A DNA stretch of 64,000 bases from Dactylonectria macrodidyma (GCA_020744425.1 JAGMUV010000012.1:310001-374000); one strand, 5' to 3'; positions 43,693 to 54,832 are shown, numbered from the stretch's first letter. Notes: a model not told the origin generated them from the letters alone. Program-made: numbers and translations.

Positions 43693-46039
43693 ATGTCCAC
43701 CACCGCCAGCCAACCTAGCTCAGTGACGAAGGCTAATATGGCCTCAGACGATGAATTCAGCGTCTCCGAGCTCACGGAGTACACTGAAAATCTCGAATCA
43801 CACCTAGTACCCCGAAACGAGCGCAAGAGATCAGCTGCAAGTGGGGAGGACGAACCAGCAAAGCGGAAGCGCGGCAACAAAGACCTCTGGGCTCACACGA
43901 GGCCTCCTAAAGATAGAGAACCTCTAAGGAACAAGCATAAACACGAGATCTACTATTGTGGCCAGCCACACTGTACGTATGGCGGTACACCGAATTCGAG
44001 TCGATTCCGCGCCCATCTGAGCAGCAAGCACAACATCGTCATGAAAGGCGCGCCACCAGGAGCTCAAACGATTGCCAATCAAGCGACCATTAATGATATT
44101 TTCGGGAGAGAAGGCGAACGCCAGAGAGAACGAGATATTCAGCAAGAAAAAGCCCTTGTCTCGGCTATTCAACTTCCCGAGTTTAACGAAGCTTGCGCTA
44201 GGCTTATTGCTATCCGAAATCTTCCGCATACTCTCCTCGATTGGCCTGAGTTCTGGGCAGTTATCCTCTCCGTTAACTACATGGGAAAGGATATGATTAG
44301 AGTATGCCGCAAGGATGTGCCTCAGCTTCTCCGAAGGACTTTCACCCTCCACAAGAAAGCGCTTGCGCAAAAGCTTCAAAGTTCGCTCTCGTGGATCCAT
44401 TTCTCTATCGATATGTGGACAGCCCCGTCAAAAACCGGCTACCAAGCTATCGTTGCCTCTTGGGTCGATGCAGAATCAATGCAAGCAGAGACTGCTCTCC
44501 TTTCCCTCCGCAAATTTAGAGGAACTCACGGCGGCGAGCAGCAAGCTGGGGTATTCCTTGAGGTTGTTGAAGACTATGCAATCCGGCTAGACAGGATTGG
44601 TTTCTTTACCCTTGATAACGCGGCATCGAATGATAATATGCTTCGATTTATTGCTGAAGAGATCAACGAGGCACATCCTGCGTTGTTCGTCCCTCGCATC
44701 CGCCGGGTTCGTTGTAACGGGCACGTTATCAACCTCGCAGTCCAAGCCTTCCTCTTCCGCGGGAAGAGTCGAGCATCTAGAGCCGATGAGGATGAGGCAA
44801 TCAAAATGGCTCTTCAGGATACTCAACGCCTCACCGACGAAGAAAACAGCAATAAGAGAGATCAAGCCGATATCGCGGACGACTGGCGTCAGATGGGTGC
44901 ACTTGGCAAGCTCCATAACATCAACGTTTGGTTAGCGCTATCAAGAGTTTGTGGCGGCAGCCGGCAGAGCAATCCCGCTGGACAACGACACTCGGTGGAA
45001 TTCCTGGGCCAAAGAGATTGAAGCGGCCCTCGCAATGAGAAAGGAGATTCGTGGCTGCCTTGATGATCACTATAACGAGCTGAAGGAAGACTACCTTTCC
45101 CACGAAGATTGGCAAGAGCTCGAGGACATTTTTTCTTTTTTGCAAGCCTTTCTCTTTGCTACAAAGGACACTGAGGGGAAGGTCAATACTCTGGATGATA
45201 TGTTGCTCTCAATGGACTATCTAGTTCAGCATTACAAAGAACAGAAGGAAAAGTGCGCTTTGTCAAATCTTCCGCGGCTTGAAGCTCGTGTCTTGGCTTC
45301 GTGGTTTAAGTTTGATAGGTACTACAAGCTTACCGATGACACGCCAATCTATTCCGCTGCAGTACTTCTCCATCCAACTTACCGCAAGGGTTATTTTGAC
45401 ACGCATTGGGGCCATCAGAGGCAATATATCGAACCAACAATCAAGGCTGCGCGGAAGCTATGGCAGAAGCACTTCAAGCCACGAAGCGAAGAACTCACGC
45501 CAACTTCCCAAAGTTCAAATATCGGACAGATGGAGAATCCCTTTCGGCGCTTCAAGGCTCAGGCAGCAGGAGCTATTCATGATCAACTCCGAGACGAATT
45601 TGACGACTTCATCAGGGTTTGTTTGCGCCCTATCAACATTTTGAATATTTGCTAATACATAGACCAGGCAACGCCTCACATAATCGGCGAACAATCAGCT
45701 TTAGATTGGTGGCTTGAGTCGGCACGCCAGTTCGTCTATCCGAATCTGAGCAAGATGGCTATCACAATCTTCTCGATCCCACCAATGTCAGCCGAGCCTG
45801 AACGGGTTTTCTCAGGTACAAAGCATACTATAGCGCCCGAGCGCATTCGGCTAGGAGCAGAGATGGTAGAGATCACCGAGTGTTTAAAGAGCTGGGTGAG
45901 GATTCCACCAGGCAAAGAGCGGGCAGTGTTAAGTGGCATATTCAGGAATGCTACACAGGTTGAAGAGGCAGCAGCAATACTCGAAAATGCACGAATAGAG
46001 GCAGATCAAGATCCTCGAGAGGATTACATTATACTTTAA
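43693..46039 (+). pseudogene. hAT transposase, one frameshift, one intron
   Basis: ATG at 43693 (in frame with an earlier TTG). A BED-type zinc finger (C-x4-C...H-x4-H around residues 95-120) is followed by the hAT core: DMWTAPSKTGYQAI, FFTLDNAASND, RRVRCNGHVINLAVQAF. A +1 base near 44935 breaks the frame before RYQEFVAAAGRAIPLDNDTRW. A 51-nt intron (45617-45667; GTTTGT, TTGCTAATAC branch site, CAG) leads to the C-terminal dimerisation domain (LDWWLESARQFVYPNLSKMA, SAEPERVFSG). But for the frameshift the protein would be about 760 aa. Confidence 0.85.
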
Positions 46040-46270
46040 GAGTAACTAGGGGTAGGTACGAGCTATTCCGAACCCTGCCTCCGGCTATCTAGTACTACTA
46101 AGTTAATTGGAGACTGTTACATACACTGGGTTCAGGTTTCCCGCCAAATTACCATATTTACAACTCTGTTTCATAAACATTGAAACAAAACCGAAACAGA
46201 GTGCAAGTTTCACTGAAACAAACAAAACAGAGGCTAGGTTTCAGTTTCAATGTGTAAATCCATCACCGTC

Positions 46271-46770
46271 ACGGTCTTCCCCGACGAGGGCGTTCAACAC
46301 TAGCGGTTGCATCGCGCGGCAAACTGGCGGAGGACCTCGAGACCTTGCGGTGCTTGCGTGGGCATTGATCTTCGCCGTCAGACTCGTCGCCTTCTTGGCC
46401 CATCTCTTCGGCATCCGTGTGAGAGGGACAATAGTCCTTGTCACGCCGCAAATTCGCTCGATCAAGATAGGATTTACTTCCTTGGGACTCGCTGCCTGCA
46501 TCGCTGCTGCCATCATTGTTGTTTTGGACCAATCTAGGCACGGCCTGACGACGGGCGCGGCAGCGCGTTGTCGGACCCAGAAGCCGAAAAGGGGGCACCC
46601 GGGCTCCTGGTGACGATTGAGGTGCGCCTTCGGACATTCATGGGCGTCGGCGTCTTCAGAACCGCGACCGCTCGTCTCATGATCCTGCCCTTGAGGCGTT
46701 TCGAACGATCGTTGTCCCTTGGGGGGACGCGTCACGTGTCCCAGGAATGCTGTTATGACCTGAAGGAGCA
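46271..46770 (-). pseudogene. Myb-like gene paralogue fragment right of hAT
   Basis: Minus-strand frame 46637-46269 includes RKHRKVSRSSASLPRDA, then VERPRRGRP, matching the Myb-like protein at 12340-12425. Upstream parts are only loosely similar. The match stops exactly at the hAT end and resumes at 41517. Confidence 0.65.
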
Positions 46771-47120
46771 ACGCTCACAGACATGTCGTCACCTCGACAC
46801 AGAGCATCGTCCGTGTCAAGCGGCGCAAGGATGGGCGGCTGCGATGCACGTGCTGGTGTTGGAGGACCTGGAGTGCTCCGTGATGAAGGAATTAGTGTTG
46901 CGACGTGCGTAGCATCGCCTGTGACAGCGCTTGGCTCCGTTGCGTCGACTGTAGCAAGGCCCTGCGCTTCAGACGCATCTTGAGATAAGAGTCTCTGACG
47001 GTATTCATGGGGGGTCTTAGGAATGCATGCAAGTGCACCGCTCGGAGGCGCATCATCACCTTGACCCTTGAAGGCGGTCCGCGCGGGTATAGGTGAATAG
47101 AGAGATGAAGGGAACAGAGG
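46771..47120. other. intergenic, 3' flank of UBTD gene
   Basis: No independent gene; possibly further decayed Myb-paralogue sequence. Confidence 0.3.
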
Positions 47121-47972
47121 CTAGCGGTTGAAGACGAGGGCGTTGACAACATGGCCAGTCTGCCAGCCCTGGGCAGCGAGGGACGAATTCTCCTTCAGCA
47201 TTTTCCCCATGTACGCTATCCGGATCCTCTTTGTGGAAGCGAGACCGGCCTCTTGGGCAATCTTCCTTGCAACGCTCTTCACCATCTCTGACTCTGCGAT
47301 GCTGAGATTGATGTCTTGGCCATTCTCGCTGAGCCTGGCTCGCAGGGACACCATCTCGCGCACATCGATGACTTCCTTGCCCTTTTCTCGTTTCCTGCCC
47401 TCCATCTCGTCGCCAGCGGTGGAGATATCACCCTTTGCGCCGGCGTCGGGCTCCTCGACGAGGTTCTGGGGGTCTGAGACGACCCATTCGGGGAGCTGGT
47501 AGTAGTTGCCGAGGGCGTCGTAGACACCATTGACCAGGTTACCAGTGGGGAGGGAGATTTCGGCGGCGGAAAGTATCATTTGGGCAGTGGCGAGGCCGTT
47601 GGAGCCGTCATCCTGGGCGTCTTGGTCGACGGGGTCCCAGAGGACCTGGAGGGCGGCATGGATTGTTTGCCAGACTTCGGGGCGACGGGTGACCCTGGTG
47701 TCGAAGAAGTCTGCGCGCTCGGTGGCGATGCCACGTCTGGTCCAGGAGCGATCGCGGGAGGACCATTCGTGGCGACGGAGGGGCTTATCGATGTGTTGGT
47801 CTAGGGGTCGTTGCTCGCGACGTCGACGCCTAGAGGCACCTCGAGGGTTGTCGCCGTGGGCGGGCTCGGGGAGCGACAGCGGGGGAGGGTTGATGGCACG
47901 CGAGGAAGCGTTGGGAGCGCCGCCTGGGTAGGGCGAGTTGGGCCCGGACGAGCGAGAGAAGCAGCAGCCCAT
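47121..47972 (-). CDS. UBTD-type ubiquitin-domain protein
   Basis: ATG at 47972, 283 aa, single exon; the open frame extends upstream but MGCCFSRSSG is the family start and gives an N-myristoylation/palmitoylation signal. A basic region, then the UBTD-specific binding domain (WSSRDRSWTRRGIATERADFFDTRVTRR, WQTIHAALQVL, AQMILSAAEISLPTGNLVNGVYDALGNYYQLPEW), then a C-terminal ubiquitin-like domain (~200-283: NLSIAESEMVKSVARKIAQ, KRIRIAYMGKMLKENSSL, VNALVF). It resembles UBTD1/DC-UbP, which binds E2 enzymes. Intact host gene. Its 5' leader holds (GAC)n and (CA)n microsatellites at 48034-48112. Confidence 0.9.
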   Translation of the reverse strand: MGCCFSRSSGPNSPYPGGAPNASSRAINPPPLSLPEPAHGDNPRGASRRRRREQRPLDQHIDKPLRRHEWSSRDRSWTRRGIATERADFFDTRVTRRPEVWQTIHAALQVLWDPVDQDAQDDGSNGLATAQMILSAAEISLPTGNLVNGVYDALGNYYQLPEWVVSDPQNLVEEPDAGAKGDISTAGDEMEGRKREKGKEVIDVREMVSLRARLSENGQDINLSIAESEMVKSVARKIAQEAGLASTKRIRIAYMGKMLKENSSLAAQGWQTGHVVNALVFNR

Positions 47973-48033
47973 TTTGGAATGCAGTTGGTTGGCGATCTTT
48001 CGGTGGGCGTGGGCGAGGTTACGCGGCGGGTAG

Positions 48034-48112
48034 AAATGGACGGCGACGACGACGACGACGACGAAGAAACAGCAGCCAACCAGGTCAAGAGTCTGTACAC
48101 ACACACACACAA
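48034..48112. repeat. (GAC)n and (AC)n microsatellites
   Basis: A trinucleotide GAC run at 48037-48063 and an AC run at 48098-48112, in the presumed 5' UTR of the UBTD gene. Confidence 0.8.
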
Positions 48113-48271
48113 TTTATTTCGCCCAGTGGCTTTCAACCCATAGGGCACTAGTTGCTATTGTACATATCCGCTTCCCAAGCTTTGCATGACCTCGTAAAAG
48201 CCCATACAGCGTCCACTTTCGCTTTGCTCTTCGTTTTCCTCTAGAGTCTGTACAGTGTACGGTGGGTCCAG

Positions 48272-48737
48272 GCTCAGCCCCAAAACCTTGGAACACCCAA
48301 AAACACAGCTAAAAATGGGCAAAAAATGTATAAAATCACACTTTTTATCAACGACATTTAATTAAATCTATAATAAAATAGCTCATGATGGTGTATACTA
48401 AGTAAATTTAAGCTAGAAAAGCTGCTGAAACAGCCATTACCAACAGAGGCTGCTGTGCGCACATTTGGGCTGCTGGATCACCTCTATCTCTTTGCGCCGC
48501 CTCACACCTCTACAGTGCATATCTGCCCGCGGGTTGCAATTCCGGTACAGCAACCTTTTTACAGCATTTGGTGATATGATCATTTTCGCGAGAACCTCAG
48601 CTCCCAGGATATCTATTTCTCTTTTCATAAAAATGCGTGATCGACTGTCAGAATCAATTGCAGCATTAAGGGTCATTTTTAGCTGTGTTTTTTTTTTGGG
48701 TGGGGGGGTTCATGCTGTTCCAAGGTTTTGGGGCTGT
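48272..48737. mobile_element. MITE or deletion derivative with ~45-bp TIRs
   Basis: The left end (CAGCCCCAAAACCTTGGAAC, then AAAACACAGCTAAAAATG) is found inverted at the right end (48674-48735), where a poly-T/poly-G stretch has grown. A minus-strand frame at 48437-48676 (79 aa, basic, HTH-like) may be a piece of a transposase. The exact outer ends and target duplication are unclear. Confidence 0.65.
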
Positions 48738-49092
48738 TCCAACATTTTGGGCCCTACTAAGCGGCTTGCCCACTTAGTAGGACCCTACGGGTATATATAG
48801 AAGCGCCAAAAACTGGGATGGCAGAGACGCCACCACGTCTCCATCGGAGATTCGGTGCAGCATCGAGGTAGCATGTGTACTTTCGCCGCCCAAGTCACCC
48901 ATACCGCAAAACTCGGCCCAATCCTGGGCAAGTAGACGAGGCAGACAACATTTGCCCCCTTCAAAGGTTATTATGTTGCTGGAATCCTGAATGTGGACTT
49001 GTCACAGACCAAGTCATCGTCTCCCCGAGCGCCGCCATGGTATAAATTAGTGGCACATTAAATACAGCCCTGCCATTTTAGTTCCACCAACA

Positions 49093-49269
49093 ATGCCACA
49101 ACTCGATTCTTTAGAAACGAACAGTATTACCCTCCATTCTGTCCTCACGGGCGCTATTCCCAATAATCAAATCTTATCTGGAGAGCATCACAGCATGATG
49201 GTTCATTCAGACAATTCAAACTCTCGTGGTGCAGGTGCCGGAATAGCGTCTGTCACATTCAGGTCATAA
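49093..49269 (+). CDS. short ORF behind a TATA box
   Basis: 58 codons from ATG 49093, 55 bp after a TATAAATT box at 49039. Ser/His-rich, no domain. It may be the first exon of the disrupted NLR-type gene downstream, or chance. Confidence 0.3.
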   Translation: MPQLDSLETNSITLHSVLTGAIPNNQILSGEHHSMMVHSDNSNSRGAGAGIASVTFRS

Positions 49270-49573
49270 ACCCATTTTTAATGACTGCACTAGTGGAATG
49301 CGCATTCCCTTCAGCCTCTGCTCGTAACGCGAGAGCGTCAAGCATCGTAACATGTCCTTAAGATGTTATCAAAACAAATTTGCTTCCGGCTGGGCTCAAT
49401 CTGTATCTCCAACTCGAACGATAGATTACCCGTCATGGGGATGTGACACGGAGCTCTCTCAAAAGACAGAGGAGCTCCACCCTTCGACCTCAGTTTCCAC
49501 TCCTACCAGCATGTGGAGCCAGGCCAGTGAGATGAATCACAAGGCTGGAGCCCAGAACTCCCAGAATTCTGGC

Positions 49574-50276
49574 CCCGAGACTAGTGATGTTGTACTTTTC
49601 GTACAACTCATTTGTACGTACGTACAGTACAAAAGAAAAAGTACGTACACGTACTACGTACGTACGACAAGGGTCCATGTTTTCCTAATAAGGTAATTTG
49701 TGGGTCATATTGTACAAACACGGGGCTGTACAAAAACTCCGCCGGTCATGAATACGCTTGCCAACTCCGTTTCTCTGTTACAAACGAAAGCTCGGAATCG
49801 CCTTACACCCATGCACGCTGATATGCAGGCATTCATTTTTATGAATGACCGCGTATTAGATCGCCTTAAGGATCAGAAGTACACCCAGAAAAAGCGCTGG
49901 GCGGATCTTGAGGAGAAGGACTGGCTAGAACTCGAAGATTCATATCTCGAGTTATTTGTAAATGCGCAGGGCAAGAAGGTCTGGATGGATGGTTTGATGG
50001 CCTCCACCAGTGGAGATTTTGAGTGGGAGGGTGTATTACAGTCGACGGGTGATATATTGGGGGTTGGCTCTGAGGTAGAGACAGAGGTTTGAGGCTTGAA
50101 TGGCAGAAGACGAGGACCGTGAGAAGCCTACTAAGTTACCAGTATTACCTAAAAAGGAAGGGGGAAATTTGTATGGTACATATTTGTACGTACAATAAAG
50201 TTGTACGTACGTACAGCGGCTAAAATACAGTACGTACGTACGTACGTGTACAAGAAATTGCATCACTACCCGAGAC
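49574..50276. mobile_element. non-autonomous hAT element with GTAC arrays
   Basis: Element 49582-50268 starts TAGTGATG and ends CATCACTA and is flanked by the exact 8-bp duplication CCCGAGAC (49574-49581, 50269-50276). Both subterminal zones are packed with GTAC/GTACGTAC (49593-49670, 50182-50251). An internal frame at 49760-50092 (EEKDWLELEDSYLELFVNAQ) has no known domain. Confidence 0.9.
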
Positions 50277-50718
50277 CCCTCTGGCCCAACGTTCGGGAAG
50301 GATAAGGCCGATCCGGATCGCCTTGTCAAATGGCTGGAAGACCCTGGTATGCTTCCAGCCGTTGTTCCAAAGTCGCGGATCATACTCTACAACTATGATT
50401 CCAGGTGACATGCCGACGCACCAAGGACCCGTTTTCAGCTATGCGGTGAAGATTTCGCCCGCGGCGTTCACGCTTTTTTCGGGGCAGCGACTGGCCGTCC
50501 CACCGTCTTCGTCGGACACAGCTTGGGCGGAAACGTGATCCAGCATGTGGGTTTCCCTTTCACAATCGCCGTATCTTCGTATTGATATTTTGTCGCGTAT
50601 TTGGCCTCCACGACAGACGGGCTTATCACTAGCTAGGGTCTCTTGTACGCCAACTCCGAAGACGAATTCAAGGACCTCGCAGCTTCCGCCGTCGGCATCG
50701 TCTTCCTCGGCTCTCCTC

Positions 50719-52949
50719 TACCATCCACCACCACTTAAAGAATCACCCCACTTAAAGCATAGCACAAAAAATCGTCGCCCCATACAAATTCTACGATGTT
50801 ATTTGCACCACATTTTACCATAATAAAATCATTCAAGAAAACGAAAACTTGCAGTGCATTATTTTTTACATGCTCTCTTAACTCGGGCTCTTTTTCCCCG
50901 ACTTTTTTTACATATAATAGGAGTTTCAACACTTTGAAAAATTTGCACTTTTCTCTCTCTCATCTTTCCACTCCCACGAAGTTAGCAAGGCTCTCTACGC
51001 AGCTTACAGCCATAAAATATCTCCAAAATGGGTCGCTATGTTTATACCGAAAAAGGCGTGATTGATGCTATATTCGATATTACTGATACTTCTCTATCAT
51101 AGTACCAGGCCTCCGAGAAGTATGGAGTGCCTCAACTGGTCCTCTCGAAAAGACTTTCGGGCCAGAAGAGCAGAAAAGAGTCTACACACCCTCACCAACG
51201 TATTTCCCCCAGTCAAGAGGATCGCCTTATTCGTTAGCTTCTGCGGCAGGAGTCCCAGGGCTACGCTCTCTCGCATAGCCAACTTCGAAGCTGCGTCGAA
51301 GCCCTCCTCCGTCAACAGGGAGATAACAAGCCATTGGGCAAAAACTGGACATCCAGATTCATCAAGCGTCATTCGAAACTACCTACAAAGCTTGGGAAAA
51401 CCAGGAATCCGCCAGATTTGACGGGTTCACACCAAGGTCGGTCAATTAGTACTTCGATATCCGGGAGGACGAGTACGGCTGGATCAAACCCGAGAACACG
51501 GTTAACGTGGACGAGGGCGGCCTAATGGCGGGTTTTGGTAAGTCATCTGTAACTCCTCTACGGGTTTTTATAGTTTATAACTGATTGGTTGTCCACAAGG
51601 CTTGGATAGCCTCGTAATCGGGAGCTCTGACCCGAAGAAGAAGGCGCTGTTGAAGGGCGCCCCGTCGCGCACTTGGACCTCATTTATCGAGGCTGTCACC
51701 GCAACTGGCCGCGCTTTAAAACCAGGAATTATCTTTAGAGGAAAAGAGCTACAGAAGCAGTGGTTTCTTAACGAATTCGAATTGATAGCGGACTGCCACT
51801 ACATCACATCACCGAACGGCTGGACCGACAACCATATAGCTCTCGAGTGGCTGAAAGACGTCTATCTACCTCAAACGGAGCCTCGTGATGCATCGGATGC
51901 GAGACTAATTATCCTTGACGGTCATGGGAGCTATGCATAGGTGAGCCTTTGGGTGTTTTCGCCGCACAATCACCGGCTATAGGGTCGCTGACGAGCAGCC
52001 AGGACGAGTGGATGGCTACGTGCTTTCTGAACAATGTCTACTGCTGTTACCTCCCAGCACACTGCTCCCATGGTTTGCAGTCGTTGGATAATGGAGTTTT
52101 TAACGTCGTCAAAGGTGCGTATCGGAAAAAACTGCAAAAGCTGGCTAGTTTGACCGATTCTGCGCCGGTTAACAAAGTGAATTTTATTCGGGCCTACGCG
52201 AAAGCCAGGGAGGCGGGCATGAGGAAAGAGATTATCTTGTCCGGCTGGAAGTTTACTGGAAATTGGCTAATAAATCGTCACAAAGCTCTAACACATCCGG
52301 AAATTCAACCGGACAGAGAAAAACTGGTGGAAGAGTTCAAGACGCCGAGTCCTCCTCAACTGCACTCGGATGATACGCCGAAAACGAGCCGGCAGGTGAG
52401 GGATATGGCTAAATACCAAAGTCGCCGGACGAGGCAGAAGTACAGTAAGATCGCAAAAGGGTTGGAAGCTTTAGAGATGAAGGTGGCCATTCAGAATAGG
52501 CGGATCGCTGGCCAAGAAGAGCAGATAGCCCAGGTGCGGCGAGGGAAGAAAAGGAAGGCGGTACCGAACCCGAACAGACGATTCATGGCTCTTGCGGAGG
52601 CTCTAGCGTCTGGAGAAACTCTTGATGAGCCAAAGGAGGCAGAAATAGTGGTGGATGTGGACGAAGAGGTCGAGTCGTTGATTGAGGTGTGTGTCGGATC
52701 AGAGGACGAAAGTGAGGACCTTACGGTCACAACAAAGCACTGTCAGCGCACACGGAGCGGTCTAGAGGTCAAAAAAACACGTAGAGAGTAAAATTCAAGT
52801 AATTCTCTATAGAACCCCGGAGTGATTTCATTTCTAACGGACATAGGTAATTGGTTTCTATGTGTATCAAATATTAGATTTTGTATGGGGCGACGATTTT
52901 TTATGCTATGCTTTAAGTGGGGTGATTCTTTAAGTGGTGGTGGATGGTA
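50719..52949 (+). mobile_element. pogo-like transposon with ~67-bp TIRs
   Basis: 2,227-bp element 50721-52947. The TIRs begin CCATCCACCACCACTTAAAG and differ at only about two of 67 positions. TA flanks both ends (50719-50720, 52948-52949). It carries a decayed CENP-B/DDE transposase. It lies inside the esterase-ankyrin gene. Confidence 0.93.
51028..52791 (+). pseudogene. pogo-like (CENPB-HTH, DDE) transposase
   Basis: From ATG 51028: HTH_psq-like MGRYVYTEKGVIDAIFDI, a CENPB-type stretch (GKNWTSRFIKRH), then in other frames the DDE core: VNVDEGGLMAGFG (first Asp; an intron of ~62 nt with GTAAGT follows to 51600), RLIILDGHGSYA (second), GLQSLDNGVFNVVKGAYRKK (third), and a C-terminal basic coiled coil to 52791. 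TAG codons at about 51100, 51236 and 51450 and two or more shifts inactivate it, despite the well-preserved TIRs. Confidence 0.88.
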
Positions 52950-53520
52950 CGCGGCACGAAACTTCAATTCCTACCCCATCTCCTAACGGCCGTCACATCG
53001 CCAGCAGGCTCCCACGATGGAATCATCAAGGAATTAGCCTACGACGACCCAAGCTTGGCTGAGATGGTTAAGAGGCCCAAGGCACAACACCTATCACTTT
53101 TCCAACATCCCCAACAATTCTCCGTTTTTCACGTGGCCACTCGCTGGGGAATAGTCCAACTGGTAGATTGTGCCCTTCTCCCCCAGGGCAATCAGGATGT
53201 GTTGGCACAGACAGGTGAATTCATGGCCACTGCGTTCGTAAATTCGAAGGGAGCGCCGCCTTTAGAAGAAGCTGCAAAGTCTGGTTACGTCGAGATTGCT
53301 CGCCGCATGCTTGATTGAGCCGGTTGTCACGGCTGCAGCAGGGAATAGTGAGAACAGTCACGAAATTATGGAGCTCCTCTTGGATCGGAAAGGAGGTGAA
53401 ATCACCGTCACGGAGGAAGTTATCATAGCTGCAGCAGGAAATTGGGGGAACGGTCACGAGGTGATGAATGTTCTCCTGGATCGGAAGGGAGACCAGATTA
53501 CCAACTACTCTGCAACGTAG

Positions 53521-54433
53521 TTTGTTTGGAGCCACTGCCAGATCAAGGCATAGTCCGTCATTAACACTGCGACGGGTCACATTAGTAACTGGTTCCTTAG
53601 ACGCCATGACACATGCCTAGTTACTAGGCATGATAGCGAAGCGTTGAAGCGATTGAAGGATACGAGAAAAAAGCAAGCGCTTTGTGAATAGCCAACAGAA
53701 TGAAGCCAACTTTAACAAACGCGGTGACCTTCCCAAACCTATCCGCTGTTCCCTAAATGCCCGCCTTCGGCCCACTCATCTGTACGATCTAAGAATAGCC
53801 CAAGACGAGCATCGTACCAACCCCAACCTCTCTCGCGTATTATTCGAACATTCTCAGCTCCATGCCTTGACCATGACTTTGTCCATTCATTCTCCCCAAG
53901 ATCTGCCGGATAGCATCCGTCCACCAGTTCAACACATATCCACCATACCGGGGCAAGGCTTTCCCAGCTCTACGGCGACTGTGGAGATATTTTCCCACCC
54001 CACAGCTTATCCGTTGTCATTGTCCGACCCTTGGACTTAATGACTTGTCTGGATTCTCGGGCGAAGGGTGTCGCTGGGGAAGCTATCAAGACTGGCGTTG
54101 GCAATCTGCTCTTTATCTTCAGTCTGGCAGGATAGAGTTGGATCTTACCCTTGGCCGGCCCTGGTGATCGTCTGTACCCGTCATTGTGTGAATTGCTCGA
54201 AGTCGCCCTTCTTCATACCTGGCGCTCAATGTCTTCCCGTGGTATGTTAGATCCTCATCAAGGATGAGGATGAGGGGCATAGAGTAGAAGCACATTTGCG
54301 GTGTTCGCGACGTCTTGGCGTTGGTATTGCCCTGCGTTTGGTCATACACTCGGAACAGCTTAGGGGGAAGCTGGCGCATCTGTTCGAATATACTGTAAAA
54401 GGAAGGAGGATATACGTGTCGTCATGGACACGT
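53521..54433. other. intergenic with possible minus-strand gene fragment
   Basis: Minus-strand 53990-53739 in two frames reads RYGGYVLNWWTDAIRQIL and ENEWTKSWSRHGAENVRIIR, GWGWYDARLG, which looks like real but broken coding sequence. I do not recognise the family. Nothing else is supported. Confidence 0.35.
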
Positions 54434-54602
54434 TGTCACGAGCCCAGATTGTCTGTAGTGTCTGATTGGGTGTATGTCTGTTCTTGATTGCGTCAGGTCC
54501 CCGCTCTGTGTCCCTGTACATCCTCTATGCTGAAGTAGCTAGAAGGATATTGCTATAACAATTACACGCCCAGTTATCCAAAATACACACTGTGACACAC
54601 GT
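54429..54602 (+). mobile_element. solo LTR (164 bp) with TSD CACGT
   Basis: 54434-54597 begins TGTCAC and ends GTGACA, flanked on both sides by CACGT (54429-54433, 54598-54602). It is the same family as the inverted copy at 55281-55454. Confidence 0.9.
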
Positions 54603-54730
54603 CTGAGACAACACATAACACATAATACACACACACCAATGTACGGAAAATTGGATGTAAGGTAACGTCAGTGTAGAAGTATCGGATAAACACATATTTA
54701 TGCATTGGGGGTTGTCACAACTAGCATATG

Positions 54731-54832
54731 AATAGTGTTGGATTCACTAGCTGCGCCATTTCGGGCAAAAGTTTAGGGTACCCCGCTTATTATTACAGCT
54801 TAGAATTATCCAGTATAAAACCCAACAAATAG
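54731..54832. mobile_element. 92-bp TG...CA element flanked by AATAG
   Basis: 54736-54827 starts TGTTGGAT and ends CCCAACA, flanked by AATAG on both sides. It has the ends of a small LTR but is shorter than usual. Confidence 0.6.

Larger units (their letters stand above)
41518..46270 (+). mobile_element. hAT transposon (with nested pogo element)
   Basis: The ends carry a shared TGATGGA core (left AGACTGATGGAAAA; right, reverse complement, CGGTGATGGATTTA) followed by many GTTTCA/TGAAAC subterminal repeats, including CATTGAAACTGAAACC at both ends (41557, 46252). ACGGTC lies on both sides (41512-41517 and 46271-46276), a likely target-duplication core. Total 4.75 kb, of which 1.86 kb is a nested pogo element; about 2.9 kb is hAT proper. 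Confidence 0.8.
49352..53520 (+). pseudogene. NLR-type gene (serine esterase plus ankyrin-like repeats), doubly disrupted
   Basis: Three host segments remain. 49352-49581 (poorly conserved lead). 50277-50720 encodes GPTFGKDKADPDRLVKWLED, VVPKSRIILYNYDS, a TGA at 50406, then TVFVGHSLGGN (GxSxG nucleophile), a likely intron, and YANSEDEFKDLA, GIVFLGSPL. 52948-53520 continues GTKLQFLPHLLTAVTSPAGS, an ankyrin-like LHVA-type unit and 'EEV-AAAGNWGNGHEVM-LLLDRKGD' repeats. Removing the two transposons and one target copy each restores one continuous frame at both junctions. Extra stops and a shift near 53310 show later decay. Such esterase/ankyrin proteins are typical fungal NLR-like recognition proteins. 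Confidence 0.75.

Noticed and set aside
47530..48143. long plus-strand frames opposite the UBTD gene
   Set aside because: They are shadows of a GC-rich conserved gene on the minus strand.
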